Shown here: positions 1 through 10,572 of the stretch, one piece after another
How the letters are laid out: every line of letters begins with the position of its first letter
How positions within the stretch are numbered: the stretch's first letter is position 1
Assembly: GCF_000208745.1 (NCBI RefSeq)
Contig: NC_030852.1
Location: 18,973,872 to 19,037,871, forward strand
DNA from: Theobroma cacao
Lineage: Eukaryota > Streptophyta > Magnoliopsida > Malvales > Malvaceae
DNA: 64,000 bases
Direction: 5' to 3'
Notes under the pieces: generated by a model
What the model was told of the DNA's origin: nothing
Database searches by the model: none
Seen by the model: only the letters and a program-made list of their open reading frames with translations
Program-made: the position numbers and the translations under genes

Positions 1-937
1 CTATGTTTTCAAAATAAAAACATGACTTTCTAATAGCCTTGGCGGACTCAGTTGGGATAGCCCTCGGCCAAGGTATCCCAAATAACTGAGTATGATAATA
101 ATTTTTGGCATGAGCCAAGCTTTTTAAGAAATTCATAAGCCATACTGATTACTTGCTTTAAATAAATTGATTTCATTTGGTTGAAATAAGTTGAAAGATG
201 ATAAATTACAGTTTGATGAAATGTTTTAATAGTCTCCTTTTACTCGACTTTAGATATTTTGAGTGATGTTTGTTTACTCACTAGGATTTTATAATCTCAC
301 CACCCTCATTTTCACCCATTTCAGGCTCAGAATAGATTGTAGATAACTGATATCTGCGAGGATTACAGTTGAACTTGCCACATCCAAAGACTATAGGTTC
401 ATTTCTTTTGATACTTTTGGTCATTCGTGGGCCCACGTGTCACTATAAATTAAATTCTATACTTTGGTTATCTGTATTACGGTATGTAAGAATTTATTTT
501 GCTTTTACGCTATAAAAATTATTTATGCAATGTTCTTAAAATATCGTTTTATGTGAAAATTGAATATTTTATTGAATATTTTTATTTTATTATAACAGTC
601 ATAATTCCATTTTAAACGAATATTTTAGACATCCAAAATTATTTTTGATTAAGAAATATGTGTTTTCCACTTACATACTATATTTTTAGATGATTTTGAG
701 ATTTTGAGATAAATGACCAAAATACCCCTGTGAGATGGAAATTATTATTTTATTTGTTTAAGTTGGAAACAGTTTAAAATCTTTTAGAATGTGGTATTTG
801 GAAACAGTTACCCACAGGGGAAATGAGAAGCTGATATTAAAGTCTTGCGGGGTTTCAGTTGACATTCCGGGTAATGAATGTCAATCGAGACGTCGCAACA
901 ATTGTCACAGGCTCGATGGGAGTTCCGGGTCGTGACA
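1..937 (+). mobile_element. Ty3/gypsy-type LTR, 3' part (truncated by window start)
   Basis: The segment ends in GGGTCGTGACA at 927-937, the usual ...CA end of plant gypsy LTRs that start TGTCACG on the other strand. Its body has the composition of such LTRs, including a pyrimidine-rich stretch around 230-330. No tRNA-iMet primer site (TGGTATCAGAGC) follows 937, so this is a 3' LTR or a solo LTR, not a 5' LTR. The start lies outside the window, so neither length nor target duplication can be tested. Confidence 0.6.
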
Positions 938-2248
938 GCAAACCAAGGGTTTTGTAACCCACGGGTAGGTTATTCTCCACTTCCCAAGAGCATACTCGCC
1001 TAATGTTGTAACTACTAATGGAATGAATTAAAAAAAGAAAAGAGCACACAAGTCAACATAATAATATATAGACATGTGTCATACTCCACCACATATGGCT
1101 AGCTTGTAACCCCACTAGCTTGAATTTCAAATCATTGTGCACAATGGCCAGCGTTTACTGTTACTAGCTACAAAACCTTAACTTAAGATGCTCCAATAAA
1201 ATATTTAAAATCAGAATTTAAGGGTGAACTCGTTCATTCGTACATATCAGACAGATGGACAAGTACCTTGGACAATATCACTAACAAAATTTTCCTTTAA
1301 CAAAATAGGCAAACTTTATACTAAGATTGCCAACAGATGGTTTCATATTTCAAACGTAACATATTCAAACTTACACTCAAGCATGAGTGATATAATAGAG
1401 TTGACTATAGCATGGCTCATGTAGCATTCTAATTCAAACTCATCTTGAAGAGTTAAAATAGTAAAAATGCTTATTCCCCATGTACAAAAACTATTAGTAT
1501 AATATACATGTATTTATACTATAATGCGTTTGGAACACATTTAAGGTCATCGACTCAAAATCATAATTTCTAAGAAGTCATTTAACAAAAGAGAAATCAA
1601 ATGCACAATTGAACCAAACATGCTTATACTTAGCAAAATACGTTCAAAACATCATATTTACTCATAATGGAAAATGACACTTTCTCTCTAGCCTCCAGTT
1701 CACTGAAGCCTTTGCTCAATTTAGAATCCTTGAGCTTCAACAAAATTTATTAAAACCAAAATTATGATCAATTTCCACAATTCCTTTTAATTTTCATAAT
1801 TTGAAACTAACTTGTCAAAAGTCTAACTAATTTTTAAAATCTCCACCAATTTCAACACAAATTGTCTTCAAATTCTTAAATCCAAAATCTTTATTACTCA
1901 ATTCAAGTGGGTTCTTACCTTGGTGAAGTTCTTGAAGGCAAAATCAACAAAACCCTTAACTCAAAAAGAGAGTTGAAATTGTGGAGAGAGAAAGTTAGAA
2001 TCAAAATCCACCAAATTGAAGGCTTAAAAAACACAATCTCACCTTAAATTCAAGTTTTAATGCTCCAACTTGATCAAATTTGAAGAAGAAACGAAGGACG
2101 AAGAAGAAAAATGTCAGAAGATAGGAGAAGGGTGTGTTGGCGTGAAGTACAATGAGAGAACTGGCTCCCCTTAAGACTTGTGAGGAGTTTGATCCCTTAA
2201 GTAAGGGGTTGATCCCTCCGACATAATTTTTAAGAAAGGTATTCCCCT

Positions 2249-4642
2249 TAGGGCTGTGCAAACGGGTAGTTCGATTAATTCGGTTACTGGATATCCAGTA
2301 ACCGAACTTCTATATAAAACTAACAGAAACCGAACTGAAGTAAATAACTAGCTGAACTAACTAAAACTGAACTAACTTGGTTAGTTCCGTTCGGTTACCA
2401 AAAATCGAACTTAATAATTTTTTTTTTGTATACAAATATCAATCCACCAATGATTTTAACACCTCCTTTACCTCTCTCCCACAAATAAAAACATAGATAA
2501 ATAATTAAAAACATAAATAAAAATAACAATAAATAATCTTTGAGTAAATAATAACAAATCATTAATAGTATTTAACTAGATTAAAACAACAACAAATAGT
2601 CTTCAACAACAACAGAGGGGGGTTCAGATGGAAGGAAATATGTAGGAGATAAGGGTGGTGCAACAACGAGAAGTGCAATGGCAGGTGCTTGGGTTGGATT
2701 TTCAGCAGTAGCCTAAAATATAAAATTGAAGAATAAAGACTATCAATAAAGGCTAAACTTTTTCAAAAATAAGATAATATAAAATTGTTAATTTGATAAA
2801 TATTTAGGAGTATATTTATCAAGTATTAAACCTTACTTGATTACCTTAAAGATTATCAAGTACATTGTCCACTGTAATCTTTGATAACTCTACAATACAT
2901 AAACAAGAAAGTAAGAAATAAAACAATAACATATTAACATATTAACAATTTGTCACTCAAGCTCTTGGTGATGTTCTTAGAATAATTTTCATTTATCAGG
3001 TTAGAAAGTGCATCATTTTCTTCACCACTAAGCATCGAAACTTCAGGGTGTAAATCTAGAAAAGATGCTTTACTATGATTTGGGCTAACATTATTAGAGT
3101 TAATAAAACATTTAAACTTTGTTAAACTTGGAAAATCTCTTCGCCTTTGGCAAGCACCCAATGAACCCCTCTTGCTAAAACCCTTCAAGAAACTAGCTCC
3201 ATCAATCCACCTCTCCTTCAAACTATATTTTCTGGATAAGGCTAACACTCCAACAGATGCTCAAGAGTCAAATGGTACAAAACAAGGAGACAAACAAGCT
3301 GCCATATTTGCAGCACAAAACCCAATTCCTTAAACTTACAATTCACATAAACCAATATGTTCAAGCATCAAATAATATGATACAAATCATTGCTCAAACC
3401 TAAATGTTAAAACCCAAATGATCAAAATACAATTCATCCTTTGAAGTAATTCAGCATTGTTTTTAGAAACAAAATATAAGGCAAAGTCAACACAAATTCT
3501 CATATTTCAACACATTGATTTATCAAAGATGGTCCCAAATTGCACTAACGAATGTTTTACCATTTTCCTAAAATGAAAATCAATCAATTTACTAAAAAAA
3601 AAACAAATGGAAGCAAAATTAACAACAATGCTCAACTGCAAAGAATTAAAAACCCACCAACAAGATCAAAAACCCAAAATAAACATGACCTTCAACAACA
3701 GATTAAACCATCAAAAGCAGACAGAATTGGATAAAAGTAAAATCTGTGAAAAAGACTTGAAAGAACCAATTTTGAAGCATTGAAAAAGAACAAAATAAGG
3801 AAAATAACAGTTGGCTATCAACAATCAAGCAAAATGATCTGCAACAAGACAAGAATCCAAGGAAACTGCACCCTAAGAATAATAAGGAAACTGCACCCCA
3901 AGAATCTAAGGAAAATTAAATTAGATAATCATCAAATTTCTCCATTTTTTATATTTTTTAATCAGTGTTGTACTATGTTATACAAATAACAAATAACATC
4001 ACTCTCTCCTTGTATTTGGATGGCCACTTTCAATGATAAAAAAAACCAAAAAAAAGAAACTAAAAAAACCAGAAAAACGTAAAATGTAAAATGTAAAAAC
4101 CAAAAAAAAACTAAAAAGAATGGTGAAGCTTTCGCTAGATGAACGATGGCAGAAACTCAAAAAAACTTACCAGTCACTTGATGAGGGAAGGCCCAAAAAG
4201 GTGAAGAATCAAGGAACAAGGATGGCAACAACTTGGACTTGCTAAAGATGAAGCCAAAAACTAGAAACTAGAAAGGGCAGTCGGTAGAAACCAGATCGGG
4301 CGAGAGTGGAGATCGGACGTCGACGGACAGTAGTCAGCAGAAACCAGAAAGGGCAAAAGACGAGAGTGGAGAGTGGAGATGGGAGTCACGGGAGATAGGA
4401 CGATAGAAACTAGAAAGAGGAAGTGGGGATCTAGGCTTAGGAATTTTTTAGGTAAAATCTCCAAAATGCCCTTCGATTAGTTCGATTAGACATTTTCTTA
4501 ACCAAAACCGAACCGAAGTAATCATACTAACCGAACTATCCTAATTGAATTAACTGAAAAATCGAACTAATCAAACCGAAAAAATCAAACTCATTTCGAT
4601 TCGATTCGGTTATTCGACTCGATTTTTATTTGCTCACCCCTA
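2249..4642. mobile_element. Non-autonomous hAT-type DNA transposon, about 2.4 kb
   Basis: Terminal inverted repeats are TAGGGCTGTGCAAA at the left and, read inward on the other strand, TAGGGGTGAGCAAA at the right. They are flanked by near-identical 8-bp duplications, ATTCCCCT (2241-2248) and ATTCCCTT (4643-4650). Eight-bp duplications and TAGGG(G/C)TG ends are typical of hAT elements. Subterminal regions are packed with CGGTT/AACCG motifs in both orientations (2264-2410 and 4475-4620), plausible transposase-binding clusters. No transposase domain is recognisable inside. A 104-codon minus-strand reading frame at 2934-3248 matches no family I know. The element is presumably mobilised in trans. 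Confidence 0.7.
2281..2304. repeat. 24-bp perfect palindrome in hAT subterminal region
   Basis: The half-site CGGTTACTGGAT is followed directly by its exact reverse complement. It lies 32 bp inside the left terminus. Shorter CGGTTA/TAACCG copies continue on both sides, so it may be the strongest of a series of binding sites. Confidence 0.85.
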
Positions 4643-4650
4643 ATTCCCTT

Positions 4651-5280
4651 TTTAGTTTCTTGCTCCCTTATCTTCCAAATACCCCTTTTTACTCGTAATA
4701 GTAGTCCTTGATTATGAACTTAATAACATTTAACTTAGAAAGAAGTATTTCACGCGTTCACCAAGTAATCAGTTCATTTTACCCTTATATGATAAGTCAG
4801 GGTTCTACATTACTTATCAATATACTTTTCAATTATATTTGAGGTTTTAAGTAATAATAAATTTTATTGTCAATTCAATTTAAATTTTATTATTAAAAAA
4901 ATAAATCACTTAAATTTTAAATTAAACTAAAATATTAAATGATATTTTTTTTGAACATTTTTATTTTTTTCCTTTTAAAATGAAGTTCTAAAAATTAAGA
5001 AAAAAATGAAAAACAATAAAAACAAAAAGACAATGAAAGGAAAAAAAATAAATTTTAAGTTTAAAAATTAAACTAAAATTTGCATTTCTCCAACCATTTT
5101 AAATTTTCCATTCAGCATTTTATTTTTATTTATAGCCACTAAACATTATTTGAGATTGGATATTCATTTATTATTTTTAGATAAAATTATTTAATTACTC
5201 AAAGCTTGATAGGATTAGTTCTAGGGTGGGAGTGAGATTAAAGAGCTTTGTGGGTGATGACAGAAAATAGCAATATTTCC
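4651..5280. other. AT-rich intergenic DNA upstream of the PPTase gene
   Basis: Apart from the tail of the old LTR (to about 4809), this is A/T-rich sequence with many homopolymer runs and no coding potential. It should include the promoter of the downstream gene, but I see no convincing TATA box. Confidence 0.5.
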
Positions 5281-5289
5281 CTCATGGAC

Positions 5290-5488
5290 AGATCTTGCCA
5301 TTTGAGGGAAAGGCAGAAAGCCCGAAAGTCCCAAGTGCCTTCTTTTATCCCCCTCTACTTCCTCTCAGCTCACCAACCGCCGGCTGCCAACTTAGTCAGC
5401 CCCGAGGAAATATCTTTGAACTAGAAAGGAGGAAAGCTTGCGGACTAGGAATTTCGACTGCGCACAGCCAACATTGCTAGCTTCGATG
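5290..5488 (+). promoter_or_regulatory. Candidate non-coding first exon (5' UTR) of the PPTase gene
   Basis: This stretch is clearly more GC-rich than its surroundings and ends in CTTCGATG followed by GTAATG, a plausible splice donor at 5489. The coding ATG at 6632 is preceded directly by TGATAG, a plausible acceptor, so a 5' leader intron of about 1.14 kb would join the two. The joined frame would read ATG-ATG-GAG, adding one Met. Upstream in that frame a TGA near 5420 blocks further extension. This is inference from composition and splice signals only. Confidence 0.35.
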
Positions 5489-6631
5489 GTAATGAAACCA
5501 AAAATAAAAATACAACTTAGCTATTTTTCTTTATTTTTATGTCAAAAGAAATAGTGGGTCAAAAAGTTATGTTTGTTTGCTTGCTTTGAATCCTTCTGTT
5601 GATGCAAAATGGTTCGTTTTGATCAGAAAACCTTGACATGTAGATGCTAAAATTGTGAATAATAATGTAAGCAATAGTCTAAATTGCCTCTATTAGTTTT
5701 GGTTATGCTAAAGTTGGGTTCTCATGAATTCCCATAGCCTGTTACTTTTAGGGAACAGCATAATGTATAATTAGTTTAACAAGCTGGGTTTCACTAATAT
5801 ATATTGGAACAACTGAAATTTCAATTTGGGCAGTCCATGCTAATCAAGTAGTGTCAAGCTTGAGCTATGGGGGAATTTAGCTGGGGATCTCGAGTAGGAA
5901 TGGGAAGCCAAAATTTTATTTGGGCTTTGTTAAATGTTTTTAAATTCCAACATGACAGTAGTAATAGAAGCTTAATTTAAATGGTTGGTCAGTAACCATA
6001 AGATCAGGAACAATGCTATTTAATACCATTTGTGAATGGTAAATAGTTGCACAAAATATAATTACTCTAAGATTAGGAATAGTTAGCAAATTGAAAATCT
6101 AAAACATGGGCCTTAAAGTTCTTTGATCAAAAGGAAACTTTCATCTTCTCTTAAATTAGCGTGGGAAACAATATCTTGACGTGAAATGTGGATTGTATCA
6201 AGATCTAATTGGTGGTAAGCAAATATATTTTCCCCAATTATCTATTTAGAACTTTTATTCATGAAATTAAATATATGTATGATATTTTTGTTACTTAAAA
6301 AGTGTCATATTTGATTGTGTTTTCTACTATCACTTATAGAGCTTTCGATGTGAGGAAAAGTACACTGAGTAAAACTTCTAATGAGAATGAGAAACCAGTA
6401 AAACCAAAGAGCCATGCATAGCAGATGCTTCCTATTGCAATTTTTTTTTTCCGTTTTATTTTGTTATTTCTTCATTCGTGGCCAAGAATGTATAAATAGA
6501 GAAGATGGAGACAATGAGTAGAGTTAAAATATGGATCAAAAGAAAAAGAAAAAGAGTTTAGTTACTTGTCTTGTCTAATCCTTTCCAAATGTTGTATAAA
6601 TTTTAAAGGTTTGTTTTGTGGTTGGTGATAG

Positions 6632-9600
6632 ATGGAGAAGGGAGTGCAAAGATGGGTAGTAGACATATCAACATGGGACCCATCTACTGATGACTTCTCT
6701 TATGCTCTTTCTCTTCTTCCTCAACATCATCACTCCTCCATCACCAGGTCAGCTTTCGGTTTTTTGCTTTTTGCCTCTGGTTTTTGGAAACTGAATAATC
6801 ATTTTATTTAGTAGATTAATTAAGCCACTAAAACGTTATCATTGTTTTCTTTTCTAGGAACCAAATGCTAGCTTTTATTTTAATTTAACATGAGAATTTT
6901 TAAGGATAATGCATAAAGTATTCTTTTATTATTAATGAAAAATAAGATGAAAAGAATAACAGGAATTTGTGTTAGATTTTGCAATACTGGGAAGGAAATG
7001 TTATCAAAGGTGCAAGGTAGTGAAGGCATATTCTAGGTACGAGGGTCATCACATCATCCTAGGTACAAGCATAAAAATGAAAAAGTGCTAACCAGTGAAG
7101 TGAGGCACTAATTATTTTTTATATATAGCATTAAAAGAAAAGCCCTCACCCTAGAGAAGTGAGGCACTAATTATTGTGTGCGTTGTGTGAGTGTGTGTGT
7201 GTGTGTGTGTATAGTTCTATGCTTGAGCAAAGATGCCTGCCTGGAGGAATGTGGCCATTTGACTTGATTTGCATTGCACCTTGGCACCTAGGCTTTTCTA
7301 GGTGTCTGCTTGACAATACTTGCTTGGAGCCGAAAATGATAAGTAACTAGAATCCACTTTTTTTGCATGGAAAAGAAAAAACAACTGATCTCTAATGGCA
7401 ATATTTGTATATTGCTAAATATGATAAGGTGCTTGAAAATCTATGGACAGAGTTTGTCAATACTAACAAAACTTTCCTTGCATGTTTACCTTCATAGATT
7501 TGTGAAAAAGGATGATAGAAAACGAGCACTGATTAGTTGGTTGCTCCAATATGCTCTTGTACATGAGGTGCTGGGGATTCCATATCATGAGATTGTCATA
7601 AAACGCACATTGGAAGGCAAACCCTTTCTGGTATGACAGAAGTCAGCAAATTCATTCTCTAACTTTAATCAATTTCCAGTGTTCTTTCTTTGGTTTCATT
7701 GTAAAATGAAGATTTTATTGGATTTTGGATCGCAGGTTTTCTGCATTTTATTGTTAGGAATATAGCGGAACTTTTGATTGAAGCCATTTGATTTTATTTT
7801 CTGTTGTGTATGAAGATAGGTGACGACGAATTGAGTATGGCAACATTCTCATTTAAATTAGGGCAGTGAGTTTGATCATATTAGCAGCAAAATTCCTGTT
7901 TTGGGCTGAAGGAAAAGGGGTACTGCTTCTAGGTTCTGATGATGATGATGTATTTGGTTTTGTAAACTTGGTGTGTTATAAATTGTGACTACTCATTCAC
8001 ATTGTCACTTGCAATGGACAGATTAATAGAGCATTTTCATAAGTTGTAGAGATGGTAGATTTCCATTTTCTTGTATCATTTATCCCATCCTTGGTATTTG
8101 TTCCTGTGATGATTGATTGGAAATCATTGTAAATATTTTTTTTGTTAATGTCTCTTGATCTTAATTCTTTTTTTGCCTGTAATGTTATTCCATACCTATT
8201 GCAATGTTTACTGTAACTTTGTTTTTCTTTCCTTTTCTCTATCTCTCTCTCGAATATGTAGAGTTTGCTTGGACTTTCCCAATTTTAATTTCAATGTTTG
8301 TCATCGTGGTGACTGTGGCAATAGAATCTGAACCTCTATGCCTTATCATCTCTTTCTCTCTCTCTCTCGCTGACAGGAATGTGGTAGAGTTTGCTTGGAC
8401 TTTCCGAATTTTAATTTCAATGTTTCTCATCACGGTGACTATGTGGCAATAGCATCTGAACCTCTATGCCTCGTGGGGTTGGACATTGTTAGCCATATGA
8501 TTCCCGAGAAAGAGACTGTTCTGGAATTCATTCAAAACTTCTCTTCATGCTTTTCAAGTTTGGAATGGGATCAAATAGTAACTGCTGGAAGTAATGATGA
8601 AGTGTTAACTGAGTTTTACAGGTATGTTTGTACAGAATCTATTAAAAGTTGCTAGGAAAACTTTGAACAGTTGAAAAGGCTTGACTTTGATTGTTAGTCT
8701 CAGAATTTGATCACTTAGAAAATGTTAACTCAGAAGCCTGTCCCTCTACCATTAGAATTCTTCATCTTATCAATTTTCTGTTGCTTGAGCAGCCCAAGAT
8801 CGTCAGAAATACAGATTACATTTAGGGCCCATGTGGTTGAGGAGAAAACAGCTGAAAGAAAAGAAGATGAGGGCTTTTACAAACCACTCAGTCCCAATTC
8901 ATTGCATTAGTTATCATAAAGCAACTACTTAACCGAAGCCTGAATTCAGGATTACCAGCCCAATTGTCTCTGCATTAATTGGACATTTATTAGAGTTTTA
9001 GTTTCTGTCCACGGCTAAATATATGGGTACTTCATGTACTCTTAGTTTGGTGCTTTTTAAGGATATTGATCAGAATTATTCAGCTGGATCATAATCAGGA
9101 AATCATTTTGAACCCATTCGAAGCAAATTCCACAACACAAGGAATCTTCCATTATTGTTTCAAACTGCATGTTAAACTCCTATACTTGTCCAACTGTAGT
9201 TGTTGGTGTAACATGCATGGATCTTCTAGTTTAGAGTTACCGGTACTTCTAACAGTTTAGACTTGTTCTGTAGATATTGGTGTCTGAAAGAAGCATATGT
9301 CAAAGCTACAGGGAGTGGATTAGCCTATGGATTACATAAAGTGGAATTTTATCACACAAGCTGGACAGACATATCTGTTAAAGTTGATGGAGTTCGAAAC
9401 GCACAGTGGAGATTTTGGCTCTCTGAGCTGGGGAAAGGACACTACGTGAGTCCTACATCAAGTTTTCCCCTTTATTATTATTATTATTTTTTTTATTTTT
9501 ATTTATGTAAAACCACATCTTGTAGATTTTAAGAAATGTGCATTGTGAAGTTCTGTTTGAGAAGGGTAGCAAATGATGTTCAGTATCTGCATCAAGATAT

Positions 9601-10301
9601 GAATGGAACATGCTGTGCTGCAATATATAAAATCACTAAAGAAAGAAATCTTCCTTTAGCCTTAAAACTGGTCTGTTGTTAACCAGCCTGTTACATAGGA
9701 AGGATTTGTATTTGGTAGCATTTCCATCAAATTTGCACACTTTCCGCTGGAACTGCGCCATGAGGTACCGAAATAGTTAATAAGTCGGTTCTAAGCTGAG
9801 CAAGAAACCTACATTTTAGGTGGAACTTTGAGATGCTAATAATTTCTATAATACAAGTTTTAAATTTTTGATAAGCCACTAGTAGCAAGCATAGTACAAG
9901 TTATATTCAGTAAGCCAATCAGACCAAGCACAGTGGCTGTTTCTTCTTCATCTCTCTCTCTCTCTCTCTCTTGAGAAAGCAGCTGCTTGGTCAATAATTG
10001 CTGTTAAGTTTGGTAGACGGTAGCAAGCATGGCTAGCTGTTTCTTCAATAATTCATAATTGGCTTGGTGCTAGGTACTTAATTTGTTATCACTGTAAATA
10101 AAAGCTTTTCTTGAATTTCAGGTATCAATTGCAAGAGGTCACCCAATATCGGCCACTGAGAGTTACAAGAGAACATTAAATCAAACAAAATTTAATGAAG
10201 AAGAGTATAATGAGGGACTTCTTCTTCCCAATGTGAGTTTTGTCTGGAGAACTGTAGAAGAGCTTTTTTTAGTCATACACAAAGCAAAATCTTCTTGTTG
10301 A
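6632..10301 (+). CDS. 4'-phosphopantetheinyl transferase (Sfp/AASDHPPT type), five coding exons
   Basis: Transfers the 4'-phosphopantetheine arm of coenzyme A to a serine of carrier proteins (acyl carrier protein and relatives). Coding exons: 6632-6747, 7498-7630, 8377-8621, 9274-9445, 10122-10301; all four introns are GT-AG and frame is kept, giving 846 nt and 281 residues. The start MEKGVQRWVVD follows an in-frame TAG in genomic DNA. Family motifs seen: basic KKDDRKRALIS near residue 45; FNVSHHGDYVAIA near 100; GLDIV near 120, with a metal-binding acidic residue; and WCLKEAYVKATGSGL near 167, the WxxKE..xK signature. Length is near that of plant and human homologues (about 300, from memory). 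No organellar presequence is obvious, so location is open. Plant genomes usually carry one or two Sfp-type genes; which one this is cannot be told. Confidence 0.93.
7177..7211. repeat. (GT)n microsatellite in PPTase intron 1
   Basis: A run of GT dinucleotides with minor interruptions, ending in GTGTATAG. It lies inside intron 1 and has no evident role. Confidence 0.85.
8241..8344 (+). pseudogene. Decayed tandem copy of the start of PPTase exon 3, in intron 2
   Basis: The block repeats the polypyrimidine tract, acceptor region and first roughly 85 nt of exon 3, offset by 126 bp (GAGTTTGCTTGGAC at 8261 and 8387). It differs by scattered substitutions and a 2-bp deletion. The real acceptor GCTGACAG is replaced by GAATATGTAG. 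Splicing at that AG would hit a stop within nine codons (CAA TTT TAA), so inclusion would abolish the protein. Confidence 0.85.
9952..9971. repeat. (TC)n microsatellite in PPTase intron 4
   Basis: A short uninterrupted run of TC repeats followed by TTGAGAAAGC, about 150 bp before the acceptor of exon 5. It is too far away to be that acceptor's polypyrimidine tract. Confidence 0.8.
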
Positions 10302-10430
10302 GGGGAAAAAAGTACAAGATGATGTAAAATTTTTAAAATACTTTCCAAGGGGATATTGCTGTGGTTAAAACTTGGGATTTGAATCTTTTGACGAGAAGGT
10401 GAGATTTATTAGATGAAAGGGTTTTTCATT

Positions 10431-10566
10431 TATATATATATATACATATATATGTATACATACATATATATGTATACATACATAAATATATGTATATATA
10501 CATGCATATATGTATATATACATGCATATATGTATGTATATATATATATATATATGTATGTATATG
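10431..10566. repeat. Compound TA / ATGTATAC microsatellite
   Basis: About 135 bp of (TA)n, ATGTATACATAC and ATACATGC runs, highly self-complementary. It lies 130 bp after the PPTase stop codon. Open frames on both strands here are artefacts of the repeat. The left target duplication of the adjacent solo LTR starts two bases after it. Confidence 0.9.
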
Positions 10567-10572
10567 GATTCA

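Larger units (their letters stand above)
1077..4809 (-). mobile_element. Probable old gypsy LTR, split by a hAT-type insertion
   Basis: It begins TGTCATACTCCACC at 1077, resembling the TGTCACGATCC starts of LTRs G and E in this window. A CTTACCTTGG block (minus-strand donor-like AGGTAAG) near 1915 sits where the other two LTRs have the same feature. It probably ends in AGGGTTCTACA near 4809. 2249-4642 is a later insertion, leaving about 1.3 kb of LTR. The flanks (ACATG left, TTACT right) do not match, so the right edge is uncertain. No coding potential was seen in 938-2240. Confidence 0.42.

Noticed and set aside
5295..5480. 61-codon frame upstream of the PPTase gene as a separate small gene
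   Set aside because: No recognisable domain; lies within the candidate 5' leader exon and is more likely a leader or upstream ORF.
8204..8452. 82-codon frame overlapping PPTase exon 3
   Set aside because: Results from the duplicated pseudo-exon read in a wrong frame.
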